A stretch of DNA of 32,081 bases from Vogesella urethralis (GCF_007644045.2 NZ_VMDW02000142.1:1-32081); one strand, 5' to 3'; positions 13,930 to 27,180 are shown, counted from the first letter of the stretch. Notes: generated by a model not told the origin, from the letters alone. Made by a program: numbers and translations.

Positions 13930-13977
13930 TGTTGCGTTGCCCCTTTCCTGGGGGGGAGGGGCAAGCGCGGGCCGTGC

Positions 13978-16851
<2,874 letters not shown>

Positions 16852-16960
16852 TGGCATTGGCCTCGTGATTTAGCTTGGTTGTTCGGTGAGCGGCGCGGGG
16901 CAGGCGGCTGGGCCGGTGTGCCGGGCGCTGCGCGGTCGGGCAGCGGTGCTGCGCGGTAGC

Positions 16961-17003
16961 TGTGGACAACTCTGTAGATAAGCTGTGTGCCAGCTGTGCA
17001 CAA
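16961..17003. promoter_or_regulatory. Cluster of three DnaA-box-like 9-mers upstream of nrdA
   Basis: Minus-strand 9-mers TTGTCCACA (16969-16961), TTATCTACA (16981-16973) and TTGTGCACA (17003-16995) are each one or two bases from the DnaA box TTATCCACA. DnaA control of nrdAB through two upstream boxes is established in E. coli, so the cluster may link dNTP supply to replication here too. Confidence 0.4.
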
Positions 17004-17019
17004 ACACAATATATGCTGT
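17004..17019. promoter_or_regulatory. NrdR-box-like operator upstream of nrdA
   Basis: ACACAATATATGCTGT matches the usual NrdR palindrome (ACACwATATmTwGTGT form) at about 14 of 16 positions. A weaker copy (TGTAGATAAGCTGTGT, 16973-16988) sits 31 bp away, the spacing known for paired NrdR boxes. The strong box overlaps a TATATT on the minus strand that could be the nrdA -10. Confidence 0.55.
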
Positions 17020-17257
17020 TTTGACCGGAAAGCGACGCAAATTCTAGTGTTGAAGTGATGTGCGGGCAAGTCTTGACAGCCTTGGCAAAAAGCTGAAAGC
17101 CGCGCCAGTATTGGCTTTGCGGGGCAAAGTTATTTTTGCGGCCTGCTGCGCGGGCCAGGGCAGGGCTAACTGCAACAAGGGTTTGCCGCTGCGGCGCTTT
17201 TGCCACAGCGCGGCGTTTATGACGCCTGTTGCGTGCTTGCGACGCCAAAAAAGCAAA

Positions 17258-17279
17258 AAGGGCGGCTGTAGCCGCCCTT
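17258..17279 (-). terminator. pgeF: Terminator of pgeF
   Basis: AAGGGCGGC-TGTA-GCCGCCCTT has 9-bp arms and is followed on the minus strand by TTTTGCTTTTTT. It lies about 20 bp after the pgeF stop at 17299. Confidence 0.8.
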
Positions 17280-17298
17280 AACCCACAAGATGTTGTGG

Positions 17299-18063
17299 TT
17301 ATTTGAGCCAGATCAGGCTGGCCATCCGGCCAGTGACCTGGTCGCGACGGTAGGAAAAGAAGCGCTCGCGCTCGATCACGGTGCAGGCGTCTCCGCCGTA
17401 GACGGCAGCCACGCCGGCGGCGGCCAAGCGTTGCCGGGCCAGCTGGTAGATGTCGGCCAGGTATTTGTCGTTGCCGATCGGTTCGAAGGCGCTATCGGCG
17501 CGTGCATCGTGCGCCACGAAGGCGGCGCGCACCTCGGCGCCCACTTCGAAGGCGTCCGGGCCGATGGCCGGGCCCAGGTAAGCGATGACGTTGGCCGCAT
17601 TCACCTGCATGGCGTCCAGTGTGGCTTCGATAACGCCGCCGCACAGGCCGCGCCAGCCGGCGTGGGCGGCGCCCACTACGGTACCGTCACGGTCGGCCAG
17701 CAGCACCGGCAGGCAGTCGGCGGTCATCACCGCGCACACCACGCCGGGGGTGCGGCTGAAACTGGCGTCGGCTACCGGCACGCTGCCGGGCGTTACCGTG
17801 GCGGCGTCCACCACGGCAATGCCGTGTACCTGCTGCAGCCAGGCCGGCTCGGCCGGCAGCTGCTGGCGCAGCAGCGCGCGGTTGGCCGCCACGTTGGCCG
17901 CGTCGTCACCAACGTGGTCGCCCAGGTTCAGGCTGGCGTACGGCGCCGGGCTGACACCGCCCTGGCGGGTGGTGATCAGGCTGCCGACGTTGGCCGCCGT
18001 CGGCCAGTCGGTAGCAAAGCTGCCCAGGTCGACTGCCGGCGTGTGCATCGGCTTAGCGTACAT
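17299..18063 (-). CDS. pgeF: YfiH/PgeF family multicopper-type purine nucleoside phosphorylase / polyphenol oxidase
   Basis: This 254-residue protein of the YfiH (CNF1/laccase-like) fold is reported to act in purine nucleoside turnover or peptidoglycan-precursor editing. The signature blocks are present: LQQVHG, AVMTADCLPVLL, AAHAGWRGLCGGV and YLGPAIGPDAFEVG, with the His/Cys zinc ligands in VHG, DCLP and AHAGWRG. The ATG at 18063 has GGAAG seven bases upstream and overlaps the end of rluD by 11 bp; the ATG at 18048 has no ribosome binding site. The rluD-pgeF pairing is very common in proteobacteria and supports both calls. The C-terminus RMASLIWLK is family-typical. Confidence 0.92.
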   Translation of the reverse strand: MYAKPMHTPAVDLGSFATDWPTAANVGSLITTRQGGVSPAPYASLNLGDHVGDDAANVAANRALLRQQLPAEPAWLQQVHGIAVVDAATVTPGSVPVADASFSRTPGVVCAVMTADCLPVLLADRDGTVVGAAHAGWRGLCGGVIEATLDAMQVNAANVIAYLGPAIGPDAFEVGAEVRAAFVAHDARADSAFEPIGNDKYLADIYQLARQRLAAAGVAAVYGGDACTVIERERFFSYRRDQVTGRMASLIWLK

Positions 18064-19180
18064 AGTGCACTTCCACGTCGTAGTCTTCGTCGTCCCAGTC
18101 GTCGTCATCGTCGTCAAACTCGCTGGCCTTGGCAGCGGCTTTGGCGTTGGCGGCGGCAAACTTCTCGTCGCGCTCGGCACGCAGCAGCGCCAGCAGCTGC
18201 TTCATGTCGTCCGGTAGCGGCGCTTTCCAGCCCATTTCCTTGCGCGTGGCCGGGTGCACCAGCGCCAGCGAGAAGGCGTGCAGTGCCTGGCGGTTCATTG
18301 CCTTGATGGCGGCGTCGGCGGCTTCGCTGCCATGGTGGCGTGGGTTGCCGTAGGCCGGGTCGCCGGCCAGCGGGTGCTTGGCTTCGCGCATGTGGACGCG
18401 AATCTGGTGGGTGCGGCCGGTTTCCAGCTTGCACTCGACGTAGCTGAAGTCCTCGTAGCGTTCCAGCACGCGCAGGTGGGTAATGGCCGGCTTGCCGCCA
18501 AAGCGCACCACGGCCATGCGCAGGCGGTTGTGCGGGTCGCGGCCAATCAGCGTTTCGATCTTGCCGTCGTAGGGCACCACGCCAGTGGCGACGCAACGGT
18601 AGATGCGTTTAACGGTGCGCGCTTGCAGCTGCTGCACCAGGTCGGTCTGCGCCAGCAGCGTTTTGGCCACCACCATCAGGCCGGAGGTGTCTTTGTCCAG
18701 GCGGTGCACGATGCCGGCGCGCGGAATGTGGGCCAGCTCCGGGTTGCGGTGCAGCAGGCCGTTCAGCAGGGTGCCGCTCCAGTTGCCAGCGGCAGGGTGC
18801 ACCACCAGGCCGGCGGGTTTGTTCACCACCAGGATGTGTTCGTCTTCGTAGATGACGGGGAAGTCTACCGGCTCGGCGGTGTAAGCCAGCGCCTCGGGCT
18901 GCGGAATCACTTCCACGGTGATGACTTCGCCGCCCAGCAGCTTGGTCTTGCCCGGCTGTTGTTTGCCGTCCAGCAGGACCTTGCCGTCCTTGATCCATTG
19001 CGTGATGCGGCTGCGCGAGTAGTCCGGCAGCAGGCGCGACAGGGCCGCGTCCAGGCGTTCGCCGGAAAAATCGTAGGGTACGGTGAGCTGTTGCGCCTCA
19101 GCGCCGGCCTGGCCTTCGCTGGCGCTGTCGGTGAGGTCGTCGTCCAGCAGGTCGTCGGCGAGGATGTCTTGTTCGTTCAT
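18053..19180 (-). CDS. rluD: 23S rRNA pseudouridine synthase RluD
   Basis: RluD makes the pseudouridines in helix 69 of 23S rRNA (1911, 1915 and 1917 in E. coli numbering). The 375-residue protein has an acidic N-terminus (1-30), an S4 RNA-binding domain (about 36-95: RLDAALSRLLPDYSRSRITQ, KVLLDG) and the synthase domain with catalytic D162 in HRLDKDTSGL. Family blocks TGRTHQIRVHM and ALHAFSL follow. The C-terminus (about 340-375) is an extra acidic Asp-rich tail, EFDDDDDDWDDEDYD. The ATG at 19180 is chosen because the domain starts soon after; its Shine-Dalgarno is weak. It is coupled with pgeF. PhoX is divergent from it; in many relatives bamD occupies that place. Confidence 0.93.
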   Translation of the reverse strand: MNEQDILADDLLDDDLTDSASEGQAGAEAQQLTVPYDFSGERLDAALSRLLPDYSRSRITQWIKDGKVLLDGKQQPGKTKLLGGEVITVEVIPQPEALAYTAEPVDFPVIYEDEHILVVNKPAGLVVHPAAGNWSGTLLNGLLHRNPELAHIPRAGIVHRLDKDTSGLMVVAKTLLAQTDLVQQLQARTVKRIYRCVATGVVPYDGKIETLIGRDPHNRLRMAVVRFGGKPAITHLRVLERYEDFSYVECKLETGRTHQIRVHMREAKHPLAGDPAYGNPRHHGSEAADAAIKAMNRQALHAFSLALVHPATRKEMGWKAPLPDDMKQLLALLRAERDEKFAAANAKAAAKASEFDDDDDDWDDEDYDVEVHYVR

Positions 19181-19436
19181 GGCGGTATGGCGTGAGGTAA
19201 ATCGGGCAATTTTAAAGCACTGCGGCCGGCTTGTCCTGCCGCGTACGCGCCGGGGGTGGCTGGTAAGGGCGGACAGCACATGCACGGCAAGCGGCATATC
19301 GCGGCAATGGCATGCGAAAGTTTGGCAAAAGTTGACAAGTAACAGCCCTGAAATGACGCATTAATCGACAGGTAATGCCGAGCACTTACTATCAAACGGC
19401 TGTTTCGCCCGATAAATCAACTTACGCAAGCACATC

Positions 19437-21629
19437 ATGAGCAAAAATAACTTCACCCCGCTACCCGATGGCCGCGACCCGGATGACGTGGGTAACAACC
19501 ACTCTGCCAACCCTAGCATGCAGGATATCCTGGCCGTTAGCATGAGCCGCCGCGGCCTGCTGCGCAGCAGTGCCGGCGCCGCCGTATTCGGCAGCATGGG
19601 CCTGACCGGCTGTCTGGGCCTGGGGGGCTCTTCCGGTAGCAGTGCACCGGCAGCAGCCAGCGAAACGCTGCTGGGCTTCAAGCCGGTAGCCAAGAGCATT
19701 GCCGATGCCTTCACCGTGCCGGAGGGTTATACCGCCAGCGTGATTTTTGCCAAGGGTGACCCGATGTTCGCCGGCGTGGCAGCCTTCAAGAACGACGGCA
19801 CCGACACTGGCTACGACAAGCGTAGCGGCGACCACCACGACGGCATGCAGTATTTTGGGCTGAATGCCGCCGGCAAGGCCGACCAGACCGGCGCCAGCCG
19901 TGGCCTGCTGGGCATCAACCACGAATACATCGACGAAGTAACCCTGCACGCCAATGGCCAGACTGCCGGTAGCAACCGCCTGGCTAGCGAAGTGGATATC
20001 GAAATCGATTGCCACGGTGTGGCCATCGTGGAAGTGGCCAAAGGCAGCAATGGCCGCTTTGCTACCGTGCCCACCAGCAGCTTTAACCGCCGCGTCACCG
20101 CGCACACCACCATCGAGCTGAGCGGCCCGGCGCGTGGCAGCAGCCTGCTGGTGACCAAGTTCTCCACCGACGGCACTCGCACCCGCGGCACCGTCAACAA
20201 CTGCGGTACCGGCAAAACGCCGTGGGGCACGCTGCTGACCGGCGAAGAAAACTGGGCAGGCTACTTCAAGCGCGGCAATGACGCCGCTGCTCGCAGTGCC
20301 AAGGAAGGCGTTGCGCTGACCCGCTACGGCCGTGGCGTCAACAAGGCCAGCCGCTATGGCTGGGAGACCGCAGGCACGGACGAGCGCTACGCACGCTGGG
20401 ATATCACCGCCACCGGTGCCAGCGCAGCTGCCGACTTCCGCAACGAGATCAACGGCCAGGGCTACCTGACCGAGATCAATCCGTACAACCCGAACAGCGT
20501 GGTGAAGAAGCGTACCGCTACCGGCCGCTTTGCCCACGAGGGGGCGGCGTTTTCGCTGCTGAAGACTGGCAAGCCGCTGGCCATCTACATGGGCGACGAC
20601 TCGCAGTTCGAATACATCTACAAATATGTATCGGACGCGGTCTGGGACCCGGCTGACGCCAACCCGGCCGACCCGATTGCCACCGGCGACAAGTACCTGG
20701 ACAAGGGCAAGCTGTACGCGGCCAAATTCAACGCCGACGGCACCGGTACCTGGCTGGAACTGTCGCTGGCCAACCCGCTGGTGGCCGGCTACGCCACCTA
20801 CGCCTTTGCCGACCAGGCTGACGTGCTGGTGAATGCCCGCGTAGCGGCAGACGCGGCCGGCGCCACCAAGATGGACCGCCCGGAGTGGAGCTCTACCCAC
20901 CCGACCACCGGCGACATCTACTTCACCCTCACCAATAACAGCAGCCGTGTGGCCAGCGGCAGCGACGCCAGCAAGGTAGTAGATGCGGCCAACCCGCGCA
21001 GCTACACCGACGTGAAAGGCGGCAGTAGCACCCAGAAGGGCAACGTCAACGGCCATATCATCCGTATCGCCGAGCTAGGCGATGCCAATGCCACCACCTT
21101 CAAGTGGGACATCTACCTGTTCGGTTCGGAAGCCGGCGCCATTGCCAGCATCAACCTGTCCGGCCTGGCCGACAGCAACGATTTCTCCAGCCCGGATGGC
21201 CTGCAGTTTGCCGAAAGTACCGGCATTTGCTGGATCCAGACTGACGATGGTGCCTACAACGACGTCACCAACGACCAGATGCTGGCCGCGCTGCCGGGCC
21301 GCGTGGGGGATGGCGGCAAGGTATCGGTGAATAACGGTGGCGTGCTGGTGGATACCCAGATGGGCAAGAAGCCGACTACCGACACCCTGAAGCGCTTCTT
21401 GGTGGGCCCGAAAGGTTGCGAGATTACCGGCGTGGCCGAAACCCCGGACGGCAAGGTGATGTTCGTCAACGTGCAGCACCCGGGCGACGGCATTGCTGTC
21501 AGCGAGCTGGGCGACCCGAGCAAGTACGTCAGCCAGTGGCCGTCCAATGCCGGCTACGGCGCCGGCAAGCGCCCGCGCTCGGCCACGGTGATGATCACCA
21601 AGAACGACGGTGGCCGTATCGGCACCTGA
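19437..21629 (+). CDS. phoX: PhoX-family alkaline phosphatase, Tat-exported
   Basis: PhoX (DUF839) is a monomeric periplasmic or extracellular alkaline phosphatase using Fe/Ca, releasing phosphate from organic esters. In 730 residues the start has the typical PhoX leader NNHSANPSMQDIL followed by the Tat motif SRRGLLRSS (about 36-44) and a hydrophobic stretch ending at a Cys-containing GLTGCLGLGG. The mature part contains GLLGINHEYID, LLTGEENWAGYF, FAHEGAAF, MGDDSQFEYIYKYVS, SPDGLQF and FVNVQHPGD, which are family blocks with acidic metal ligands. It is expected to be phosphate-regulated, but I see no clear Pho box in the 256-bp upstream gap. It stands between divergent rluD and bamD. A strong terminator follows. 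Confidence 0.92.
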   Translation: MSKNNFTPLPDGRDPDDVGNNHSANPSMQDILAVSMSRRGLLRSSAGAAVFGSMGLTGCLGLGGSSGSSAPAAASETLLGFKPVAKSIADAFTVPEGYTASVIFAKGDPMFAGVAAFKNDGTDTGYDKRSGDHHDGMQYFGLNAAGKADQTGASRGLLGINHEYIDEVTLHANGQTAGSNRLASEVDIEIDCHGVAIVEVAKGSNGRFATVPTSSFNRRVTAHTTIELSGPARGSSLLVTKFSTDGTRTRGTVNNCGTGKTPWGTLLTGEENWAGYFKRGNDAAARSAKEGVALTRYGRGVNKASRYGWETAGTDERYARWDITATGASAAADFRNEINGQGYLTEINPYNPNSVVKKRTATGRFAHEGAAFSLLKTGKPLAIYMGDDSQFEYIYKYVSDAVWDPADANPADPIATGDKYLDKGKLYAAKFNADGTGTWLELSLANPLVAGYATYAFADQADVLVNARVAADAAGATKMDRPEWSSTHPTTGDIYFTLTNNSSRVASGSDASKVVDAANPRSYTDVKGGSSTQKGNVNGHIIRIAELGDANATTFKWDIYLFGSEAGAIASINLSGLADSNDFSSPDGLQFAESTGICWIQTDDGAYNDVTNDQMLAALPGRVGDGGKVSVNNGGVLVDTQMGKKPTTDTLKRFLVGPKGCEITGVAETPDGKVMFVNVQHPGDGIAVSELGDPSKYVSQWPSNAGYGAGKRPRSATVMITKNDGGRIGT

Positions 21630-21694
21630 TGTCAGGCCGGGCAGCATGGCTGCCCAGCGTGGCGGCCAACCCTGACTGCCGCTGGTAATACCAG

Positions 21695-21724
21695 CCCTGC
21701 ATGCCGGCGCGTGCAGGGTTTTTT
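21695..21724 (+). terminator. Terminator of phoX
   Basis: CCCTGCA (21695-21701) pairs with TGCAGGG (21712-21718) and is followed by six T. The loop contains a further GC-rich pairing. Confidence 0.85.
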
Positions 21725-21822
21725 ATTTGGTGGCGGGCACTTTTTTGTGCCGGGCAGGGCAAACGATGGCGCCATGACAGGCCAGAAAGTGCTGCCAGGC
21801 GTGCGCACACAACAGTTTTGGT

Positions 21823-21828
21823 TATAAT
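21823..21828 (+). promoter_or_regulatory. -10 element of bamD
   Basis: A consensus TATAAT lies 27 bp before the bamD ATG. No convincing -35 is visible at 16-18 bp, so an activator or an extended element may compensate. Confidence 0.45.
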
Positions 21829-21854
21829 CGTGCGCAGTCAAACAAGGACACCTC

Positions 21855-22646
21855 ATGAAAAAAAGCTTTGTAGCCTTGCTGGCCGTGCTGCTGATGGCCG
21901 GTTGTGCGTCGGTGGAGCCGAAGGACGAGACCCGTGGCTGGACGGTAGACCAGATTTACGTCGCAGCTCACGAGGAGATGGTTGGCGGCAACTACACCCG
22001 CGCCATCAAGCTGTACGAAACCTTGCAGGCGCGCTTTCCTTACGGCCGCCAGGCGCAGCAGGCGCTGATGGAGCAGGCCTACACCCACTACAAGGATAGC
22101 GAGCCGGAGCTGGCACTGGCGGCGACCAGCCGTTTCCTGCGCCTGTACCCGACCAGCCCGAATGCGGATTACCTGTTCTACCTGCGCGGCCTGGTTAGCT
22201 ACAACGACGACACCAGCTTCCTGGCACGTGCGACGGCCCAGGACACCAGCGAGCGCGACCCCAAGGCTGCGCGCGAAGCGTTCAACAGTTTCAAGGAGCT
22301 GATTACCCGCTACCCGGATAGCCGCTACGCCGAAGATGCTGCCGACAAGATGGGCAAGCTGGCGCGCGCACTGGGTGGTCACGAAATGCACGTGGCACGC
22401 TACTACATGAAGCGTGGCGCCTGGCTGGCTGCGGCCAACCGTGCGCAGTCGGTAATCCAGGAGTACGCCAATACCGGTCACAACGAAGAAGCACTGGCCA
22501 TTCTGGAGCAGGCTTACGGCAAATTGGGGCAGAAGCAGCTGCAGGAAGACACCCGCCGCATCCTGGCGCTGAACTTCCCGCAAAGTGTATACCTCAGCAC
22601 GCCGTGGGAGCCACGCCAGCTGCCGTGGTGGCAGTTCTGGGGCTAA
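21855..22646 (+). CDS. bamD: Outer-membrane assembly lipoprotein BamD
   Basis: BamD is the essential lipoprotein of the BAM complex that inserts beta-barrel proteins into the outer membrane. The 263-residue precursor has a signal peptide with lipobox LMAGC (Cys17). It is followed by tandem TPR-like helix pairs (GNYTRAIKLYETLQARFPYG, ALAATSRFLRLYPTSPNADY, AAREAFNSFKELITRYPDS, AANRAQSVIQEYANT), the usual five-TPR architecture. The length matches the betaproteobacterial BamD/ComL family. Ribosome binding site AAGGA lies seven bases before the ATG, and a terminator follows directly. Standing alone, close to rluD apart from phoX, agrees with its conserved neighbourhood. Confidence 0.95.
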   Translation: MKKSFVALLAVLLMAGCASVEPKDETRGWTVDQIYVAAHEEMVGGNYTRAIKLYETLQARFPYGRQAQQALMEQAYTHYKDSEPELALAATSRFLRLYPTSPNADYLFYLRGLVSYNDDTSFLARATAQDTSERDPKAAREAFNSFKELITRYPDSRYAEDAADKMGKLARALGGHEMHVARYYMKRGAWLAAANRAQSVIQEYANTGHNEEALAILEQAYGKLGQKQLQEDTRRILALNFPQSVYLSTPWEPRQLPWWQFWG

Positions 22647-22662
22647 GCCCGCACACCAAGCA

Positions 22663-22687
22663 AACCGCCCTTGTCGGGCGGTTTTTT
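22663..22687 (+). terminator. Terminator of bamD
   Basis: AACCGCCC (22663-22670), loop TTGTC and GGGCGGTT (22676-22683) lead into a run of six T. Confidence 0.88.
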
Positions 22688-22714
22688 CTTGCCGGTGGCG
22701 GGGTGGTAGGCGTG

Positions 22715-22735
22715 AAAAAGACCACCGCAAGGTGG
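22715..22735 (-). terminator. Weak terminator of the PII gene
   Basis: On the minus strand CCACC-TTGC-GGTGG is followed by TCTTTTT, about 40 bp after the PII stop. The stem is only five base pairs. Confidence 0.45.
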
Positions 22736-22774
22736 CCTTGAAAAGCAGGGCAAGGTGCTGACGGGCAGGGTGGG

Positions 22775-23215
<441 letters not shown>

Positions 23216-23262
23216 TTATTACGCGCTTTCCTGATCCTTGTCTCCATTGTTGCGGGTATACA

Positions 23263-26200
23263 ATGTCGCACATTCTCAAGCTGCGGGGCGGTGTTGCCCT
23301 GTCCCAGTTCCGACTTGACAAACTCCTGGCCAATGCGCGCGAAGCCGGTCTACCAGACCTGACTGTCGCGGCCGAATACTGGCATTTCGCCGAAAGCGAA
23401 TCGCCGCTATCCGAGGCACAAGTTGCCGTGCTGGAAAAACTGCTGACCTATGGCGAACCGCCGCTGGCACAGGAACCGTCCGGTGAATTCTTCCTGGTTA
23501 CGCCACGTCTGGGCACGTTGTCCCCGTGGGCGTCCAAGGCAACCGACATCGCGCGTCACTGCGGCCTGGACAAGGTACTGCGCATCGAGCGCGGCATTGC
23601 GTATCACGTTCAGTCTGCCACCCCGTTTACCGAAGAGGCTCGCCAGCGTTTGGCGGGCCTCTTGCACGATCGCATGACGGAAACCGTGCTGGCCAGCCTG
23701 GCCGACGCGGACCGCCTGTTCGTGCACGTCGAGCCGCAACCGTTGTCCACCGTGGACATCCTGGGTGGTGGCAAGGCGGCGCTGGACGCGGCCAACGCCG
23801 ATATGGGCCTGGCGCTGTCGCCGGATGAAGTGGACTACCTGGTAGAAAACTTCATCAAGCTGCAACGCAACCCCACCGACGTGGAACTGATGATGTTCGC
23901 ACAGGCGAACTCCGAGCACTGTCGTCACAAGATTTTCAACGCCCAGTTCATCATCGACGGCGTGGAGCAGGGCAAGTCGCTGTTCCGCATGATCCGCGAC
24001 ACGCACGACGCCCACCCGCAGGGCACCCGCGTGGCGTACAAGGACAACGCCTCGGTGATCGATGGCGCCACCATCGAGCGCTTCTACCCGCAGCCGGGCA
24101 GCCATACTTACGCCTTCAGCGAAGAGCCGACCCACATCCTGATGAAGGTGGAAACCCACAACCACCCGACCGCGATTTCCCCGTTCCCCGGTGCGTCTAC
24201 CGGTAACGGCGGCGAAATCCGCGACGAAGGCGCCACCGGTCGCGGTTCGCGTCCGAAGGCCGGCCTGTCGGGCTTTACCGTGTCCAACCTGAACGTACCG
24301 GGCTTCCAGCAGCCGTGGGAAACCAAGCAGTACGGCAAGCCGGGCCGCATTGCGTCCGCGCTGGACATCATGATCGAAGGCCCGATCGGCGGCGCCGCGT
24401 TCAACAACGAATTCGGCCGCCCGAACCTGGCCGGTTACTTCCGTACCTTTGAAGACGACTTCCAGGGCGAACGCCGTGGCTACCACAAGCCGATTATGAT
24501 CGCCGGTGGCCTGGGCAACATCCAGGAACAGCAGATCTTCAAGAACGAGATTCCGGAAGGCGCACTGCTGATCCAGCTGGGTGGCCCCAGCTTGCTGATC
24601 GGCCTGGGCGGCGGTGCTGCCTCCTCGATGGATACCGGCGCCAACAGCGAAAACCTGGACTTCGACTCGGTACAGCGCGGCAACCCGGAAATCGAACGCC
24701 GTTGCCAGGAAGTGATCGACCGCTGCTGGCAGCGCGGCGCGGCCAACCCGATCGTGTCCATCCACGACGTGGGCGCCGGCGGTCTGTCCAACGCCTTCCC
24801 GGAGCTGGTGAATGACGCCGGCCGTGGTGCCATCTTCCACCTGCGCAAAGTGCATCTGGAAGAAAAAGGCATGACCCCGATGCAGATCTGGTCCAACGAA
24901 TCGCAAGAGCGTTACGTGATGGCCGTGATGCCGGAAGACCTGGCCACCTTTACCGAGATCTGCGAGCGCGAGCGTTGCCCGTTTGCCGTGATGGGCGTGG
25001 CTACCGATGACGGCCACCTGCAAGTGCGCGACGACTACTTCGACAACAACCCGGTCGACATGCCGCTGGAAGTGCTGCTGGGCAAACCGCCGCGCATGAC
25101 CCGCGACGTGAAAACCGTGCCGGTCACCACCGACGCGCTGAACGCCGCACAGTACGACCTGAAAGAATCGGCGTACCGCGTGCTGCGCAACCCGACCGTG
25201 GCCGACAAGAGCTTCCTGATCACCATCGGCGACCGTACCGTGGGCGGCATGACCGCGCGCGACCAGATGGTAGGCCCGTGGCAGGTGCCGGTGGCCGACG
25301 TGGCGGTGACCGCGATGGGCTTCAACACCACGCTGGGCGAAGCGATGTCTATGGGCGAGCGCACCCCGGTAGCCCTGTTTGACGCGCCGGCAGCTGGCCG
25401 CGTGTCGGTAGGCGAATCGCTGCTGAACCTGGCTGCGGCCAACGTGGGCGAGCTGGGCAATGTGAAGCTGTCTGCCAACTGGATGGCGGCCGCCGGCCAT
25501 GCTGGCGAAGACGCCAAGCTGTACGCCACCGTCAAGGCCATTTCCGACCTGTGCGTGGCGATCGACGTCAGTATCCCGGTAGGCAAGGACTCGCTGTCGA
25601 TGAAGACAGTGTGGGAAGAGGCTGGCGAGAAAAAGGCAGTCACTGCGCCGCTGTCGCTGATCATTTCCGCGTTCGCCCCGGTGGCCGACGTACGCAAGAC
25701 CGTCACCCCGCAACTGCGCGCTGCCGACAGCGCACTGCTGCTGCTGGACCTGGGCGAAGGCAAGAACCGCCTGGGCGGCTCTATCTTTGGTCAGGTATGG
25801 AACGACATGAACGGCCAGGCGCCGGACGTGGATAGCGCCGACAAGCTGGCGTCGGCCTTCACCGTGATTCAGTCGCTGGTGGACGACGGCAAGCTGCTGG
25901 CTTACCACGACCGCTCCGACGGCGGCCTGTTCGCCACGCTGGCCGAAATGTGCTTTGCCGGCCACCTGGGCGCGCAGATCGAGCTGTCGGCGCTGACCGG
26001 CGGCAATGCGGCCAACGTCAACGCCGTGCTGTTCAACGAAGAGCTGGGCGCAGTGCTGCAAGTGGCTGCCGACGAGATCGACAACGTGCTGAAGCGCTTC
26101 GAGATCATGGGTCTGGCGGCCAACGTATCGGTAATCGGCATGCCAGCTACCGACGGCGTGCTGCGCCTGGTACACCGCGACGACGAGCTGTTTGCCCAGA

Positions 26201-27144
26201 GCCGCGTGGCCCTGCAGCAAGCCTGGTCGGAAACCAGCTACCGTCTGCAACGCCTGCGTGACAACCCGGCGTGCGCCGACAGCGAGTACGCCCAGATTGC
26301 CGACGCCGATGCGCGCGGCCTGTTTGCCGAACTGACCTTCGATACCGAAGACAACCCGGCGGCACCGTTCATTGCCACCGGTGCGCGCCCGCGCATCGCC
26401 ATCCTGCGCGAGCAGGGCGTGAACGGCCAGATCGAGATGGGTGCCGCCTTTACCCGTGCGGGTTTTGAAGCGGTGGACGTGCACATGTCCGACGTGATCG
26501 CCGGCCGCGTACAGCTGGCCGACTTCAAAGGCCTGGCGGCGTGCGGTGGCTTCAGCTACGGCGACGTGCTGGGCGCAGGCGAAGGCTGGGCCAAGAGCAT
26601 CCTGTTCAACGGCCAGGCGCGCGAGCAGTTCGAGGCCTTCTTTGGCCGCGGCGATACCTTCGCGCTAGGCGTGTGCAACGGTTGCCAGATGATGTCCAAC
26701 CTGTCGGACATCATTCCGGGCGCCCAGCACTGGCCGAAGCTGAAGCGTAACGCTTCCGAGCAGTTCGAAGCCCGCTTTGCGATGGTGGAAGTGACCGAGT
26801 CGCCGTCCATCTTCCTGCAGGACATGATCGGCTCCAAGCTGCCGGTGGTGGTGTCGCACGGCGAAGGCCGCGCGGTGTTTGCCCCGGGCGCGCAAGAGCA
26901 GGTGCTGACCGCGCTGCGTTATGTGGACTTCAACGGTCAGGCTACCGAAACCTACCCGCTGAACCCCAACGGTTCGCCGGCAGGCATTACCGGCGTTACC
27001 ACGCCGGACGGCCGCTTCACCATCATGATGCCGCACCCGGAGCGCGTGTTCCGCACCCTGCAGAACAGCTGGCACCCGGAAAGCTGGGGCGAAAACGGCG
27101 GCTGGTTCCGCATGTTCGCCAGCGCCCGCCGCTGGGTGGGTTAA
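23263..27144 (+). CDS. purL: Phosphoribosylformylglycinamidine synthase (single-chain PurL)
   Basis: PurL catalyses step four of purine synthesis: FGAR + ATP + glutamine to FGAM. The 1293-residue chain is the large proteobacterial type. It has an N-terminal PurS-like domain (1-150), a linker, two AIR-synthase-like halves ([91 protein letters not shown]) and a C-terminal glutaminase with C1138 in [10 protein letters not shown] and H1258/E1260 in MPHPERVF. The first ATG of the frame is at 23197, but [10 protein letters not shown] at 23263 matches the family start. The upstream 149-bp region is shared with glnB. An 11-bp-stem terminator follows. Confidence 0.97.
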   Translation: MSHILKLRGGVALSQFRLDKLLANAREAGLPDLTVAAEYWHFAESESPLSEAQVAVLEKLLTYGEPPLAQEPSGEFFLVTPRLGTLSPWASKATDIARHCGLDKVLRIERGIAYHVQSATPFTEEARQRLAGLLHDRMTETVLASLADADRLFVHVEPQPLSTVDILGGGKAALDAANADMGLALSPDEVDYLVENFIKLQRNPTDVELMMFAQANSEHCRHKIFNAQFIIDGVEQGKSLFRMIRDTHDAHPQGTRVAYKDNASVIDGATIERFYPQPGSHTYAFSEEPTHILMKVETHNHPTAISPFPGASTGNGGEIRDEGATGRGSRPKAGLSGFTVSNLNVPGFQQPWETKQYGKPGRIASALDIMIEGPIGGAAFNNEFGRPNLAGYFRTFEDDFQGERRGYHKPIMIAGGLGNIQEQQIFKNEIPEGALLIQLGGPSLLIGLGGGAASSMDTGANSENLDFDSVQRGNPEIERRCQEVIDRCWQRGAANPIVSIHDVGAGGLSNAFPELVNDAGRGAIFHLRKVHLEEKGMTPMQIWSNESQERYVMAVMPEDLATFTEICERERCPFAVMGVATDDGHLQVRDDYFDNNPVDMPLEVLLGKPPRMTRDVKTVPVTTDALNAAQYDLKESAYRVLRNPTVADKSFLITIGDRTVGGMTARDQMVGPWQVPVADVAVTAMGFNTTLGEAMSMGERTPVALFDAPAAGRVSVGESLLNLAAANVGELGNVKLSANWMAAAGHAGEDAKLYATVKAISDLCVAIDVSIPVGKDSLSMKTVWEEAGEKKAVTAPLSLIISAFAPVADVRKTVTPQLRAADSALLLLDLGEGKNRLGGSIFGQVWNDMNGQAPDVDSADKLASAFTVIQSLVDDGKLLAYHDRSDGGLFATLAEMCFAGHLGAQIELSALTGGNAANVNAVLFNEELGAVLQVAADEIDNVLKRFEIMGLAANVSVIGMPATDGVLRLVHRDDELFAQSRVALQQAWSETSYRLQRLRDNPACADSEYAQIADADARGLFAELTFDTEDNPAAPFIATGARPRIAILREQGVNGQIEMGAAFTRAGFEAVDVHMSDVIAGRVQLADFKGLAACGGFSYGDVLGAGEGWAKSILFNGQAREQFEAFFGRGDTFALGVCNGCQMMSNLSDIIPGAQHWPKLKRNASEQFEARFAMVEVTESPSIFLQDMIGSKLPVVVSHGEGRAVFAPGAQEQVLTALRYVDFNGQATETYPLNPNGSPAGITGVTTPDGRFTIMMPHPERVFRTLQNSWHPESWGENGGWFRMFASARRWVG

Positions 27145-27180
27145 GGTTGGCCGCAGGCCTGGCCTGCGCAGCCTGAAATC

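Larger units (their letters stand above)
16852..17298. other. nrdA upstream region
   Basis: This 447-bp gap holds the NrdR-like box and DnaA-like boxes in its nrdA-proximal half. The rest (17060-17280) shows no gene I can support, although GCCGCCCTT-type words near 17260-17280 with AAAAAGGGCGG form a small hairpin just downstream of pgeF. That hairpin (AAGGGCGGCTGTAGCCGCCCTT, 17258-17279) is a perfect stem and is probably the pgeF terminator. Confidence 0.5.

Noticed and set aside
19320-19436. Pho box upstream of phoX
   Set aside because: TGACA/TGTCA-like words occur but not in the paired CTGTCAT spacing needed for PhoB binding.
19461-21056. 531-codon minus-strand frame opposite phoX
   Set aside because: Shadow of phoX with no recognisable domain or ribosome binding site.
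23407-26484. 1025-codon open frame antisense to purL
   Set aside because: It mirrors purL, whose domains and catalytic residues are unmistakable. The antisense product is His/Arg/Gln-rich with no domain, a normal effect of high-GC codon bias.
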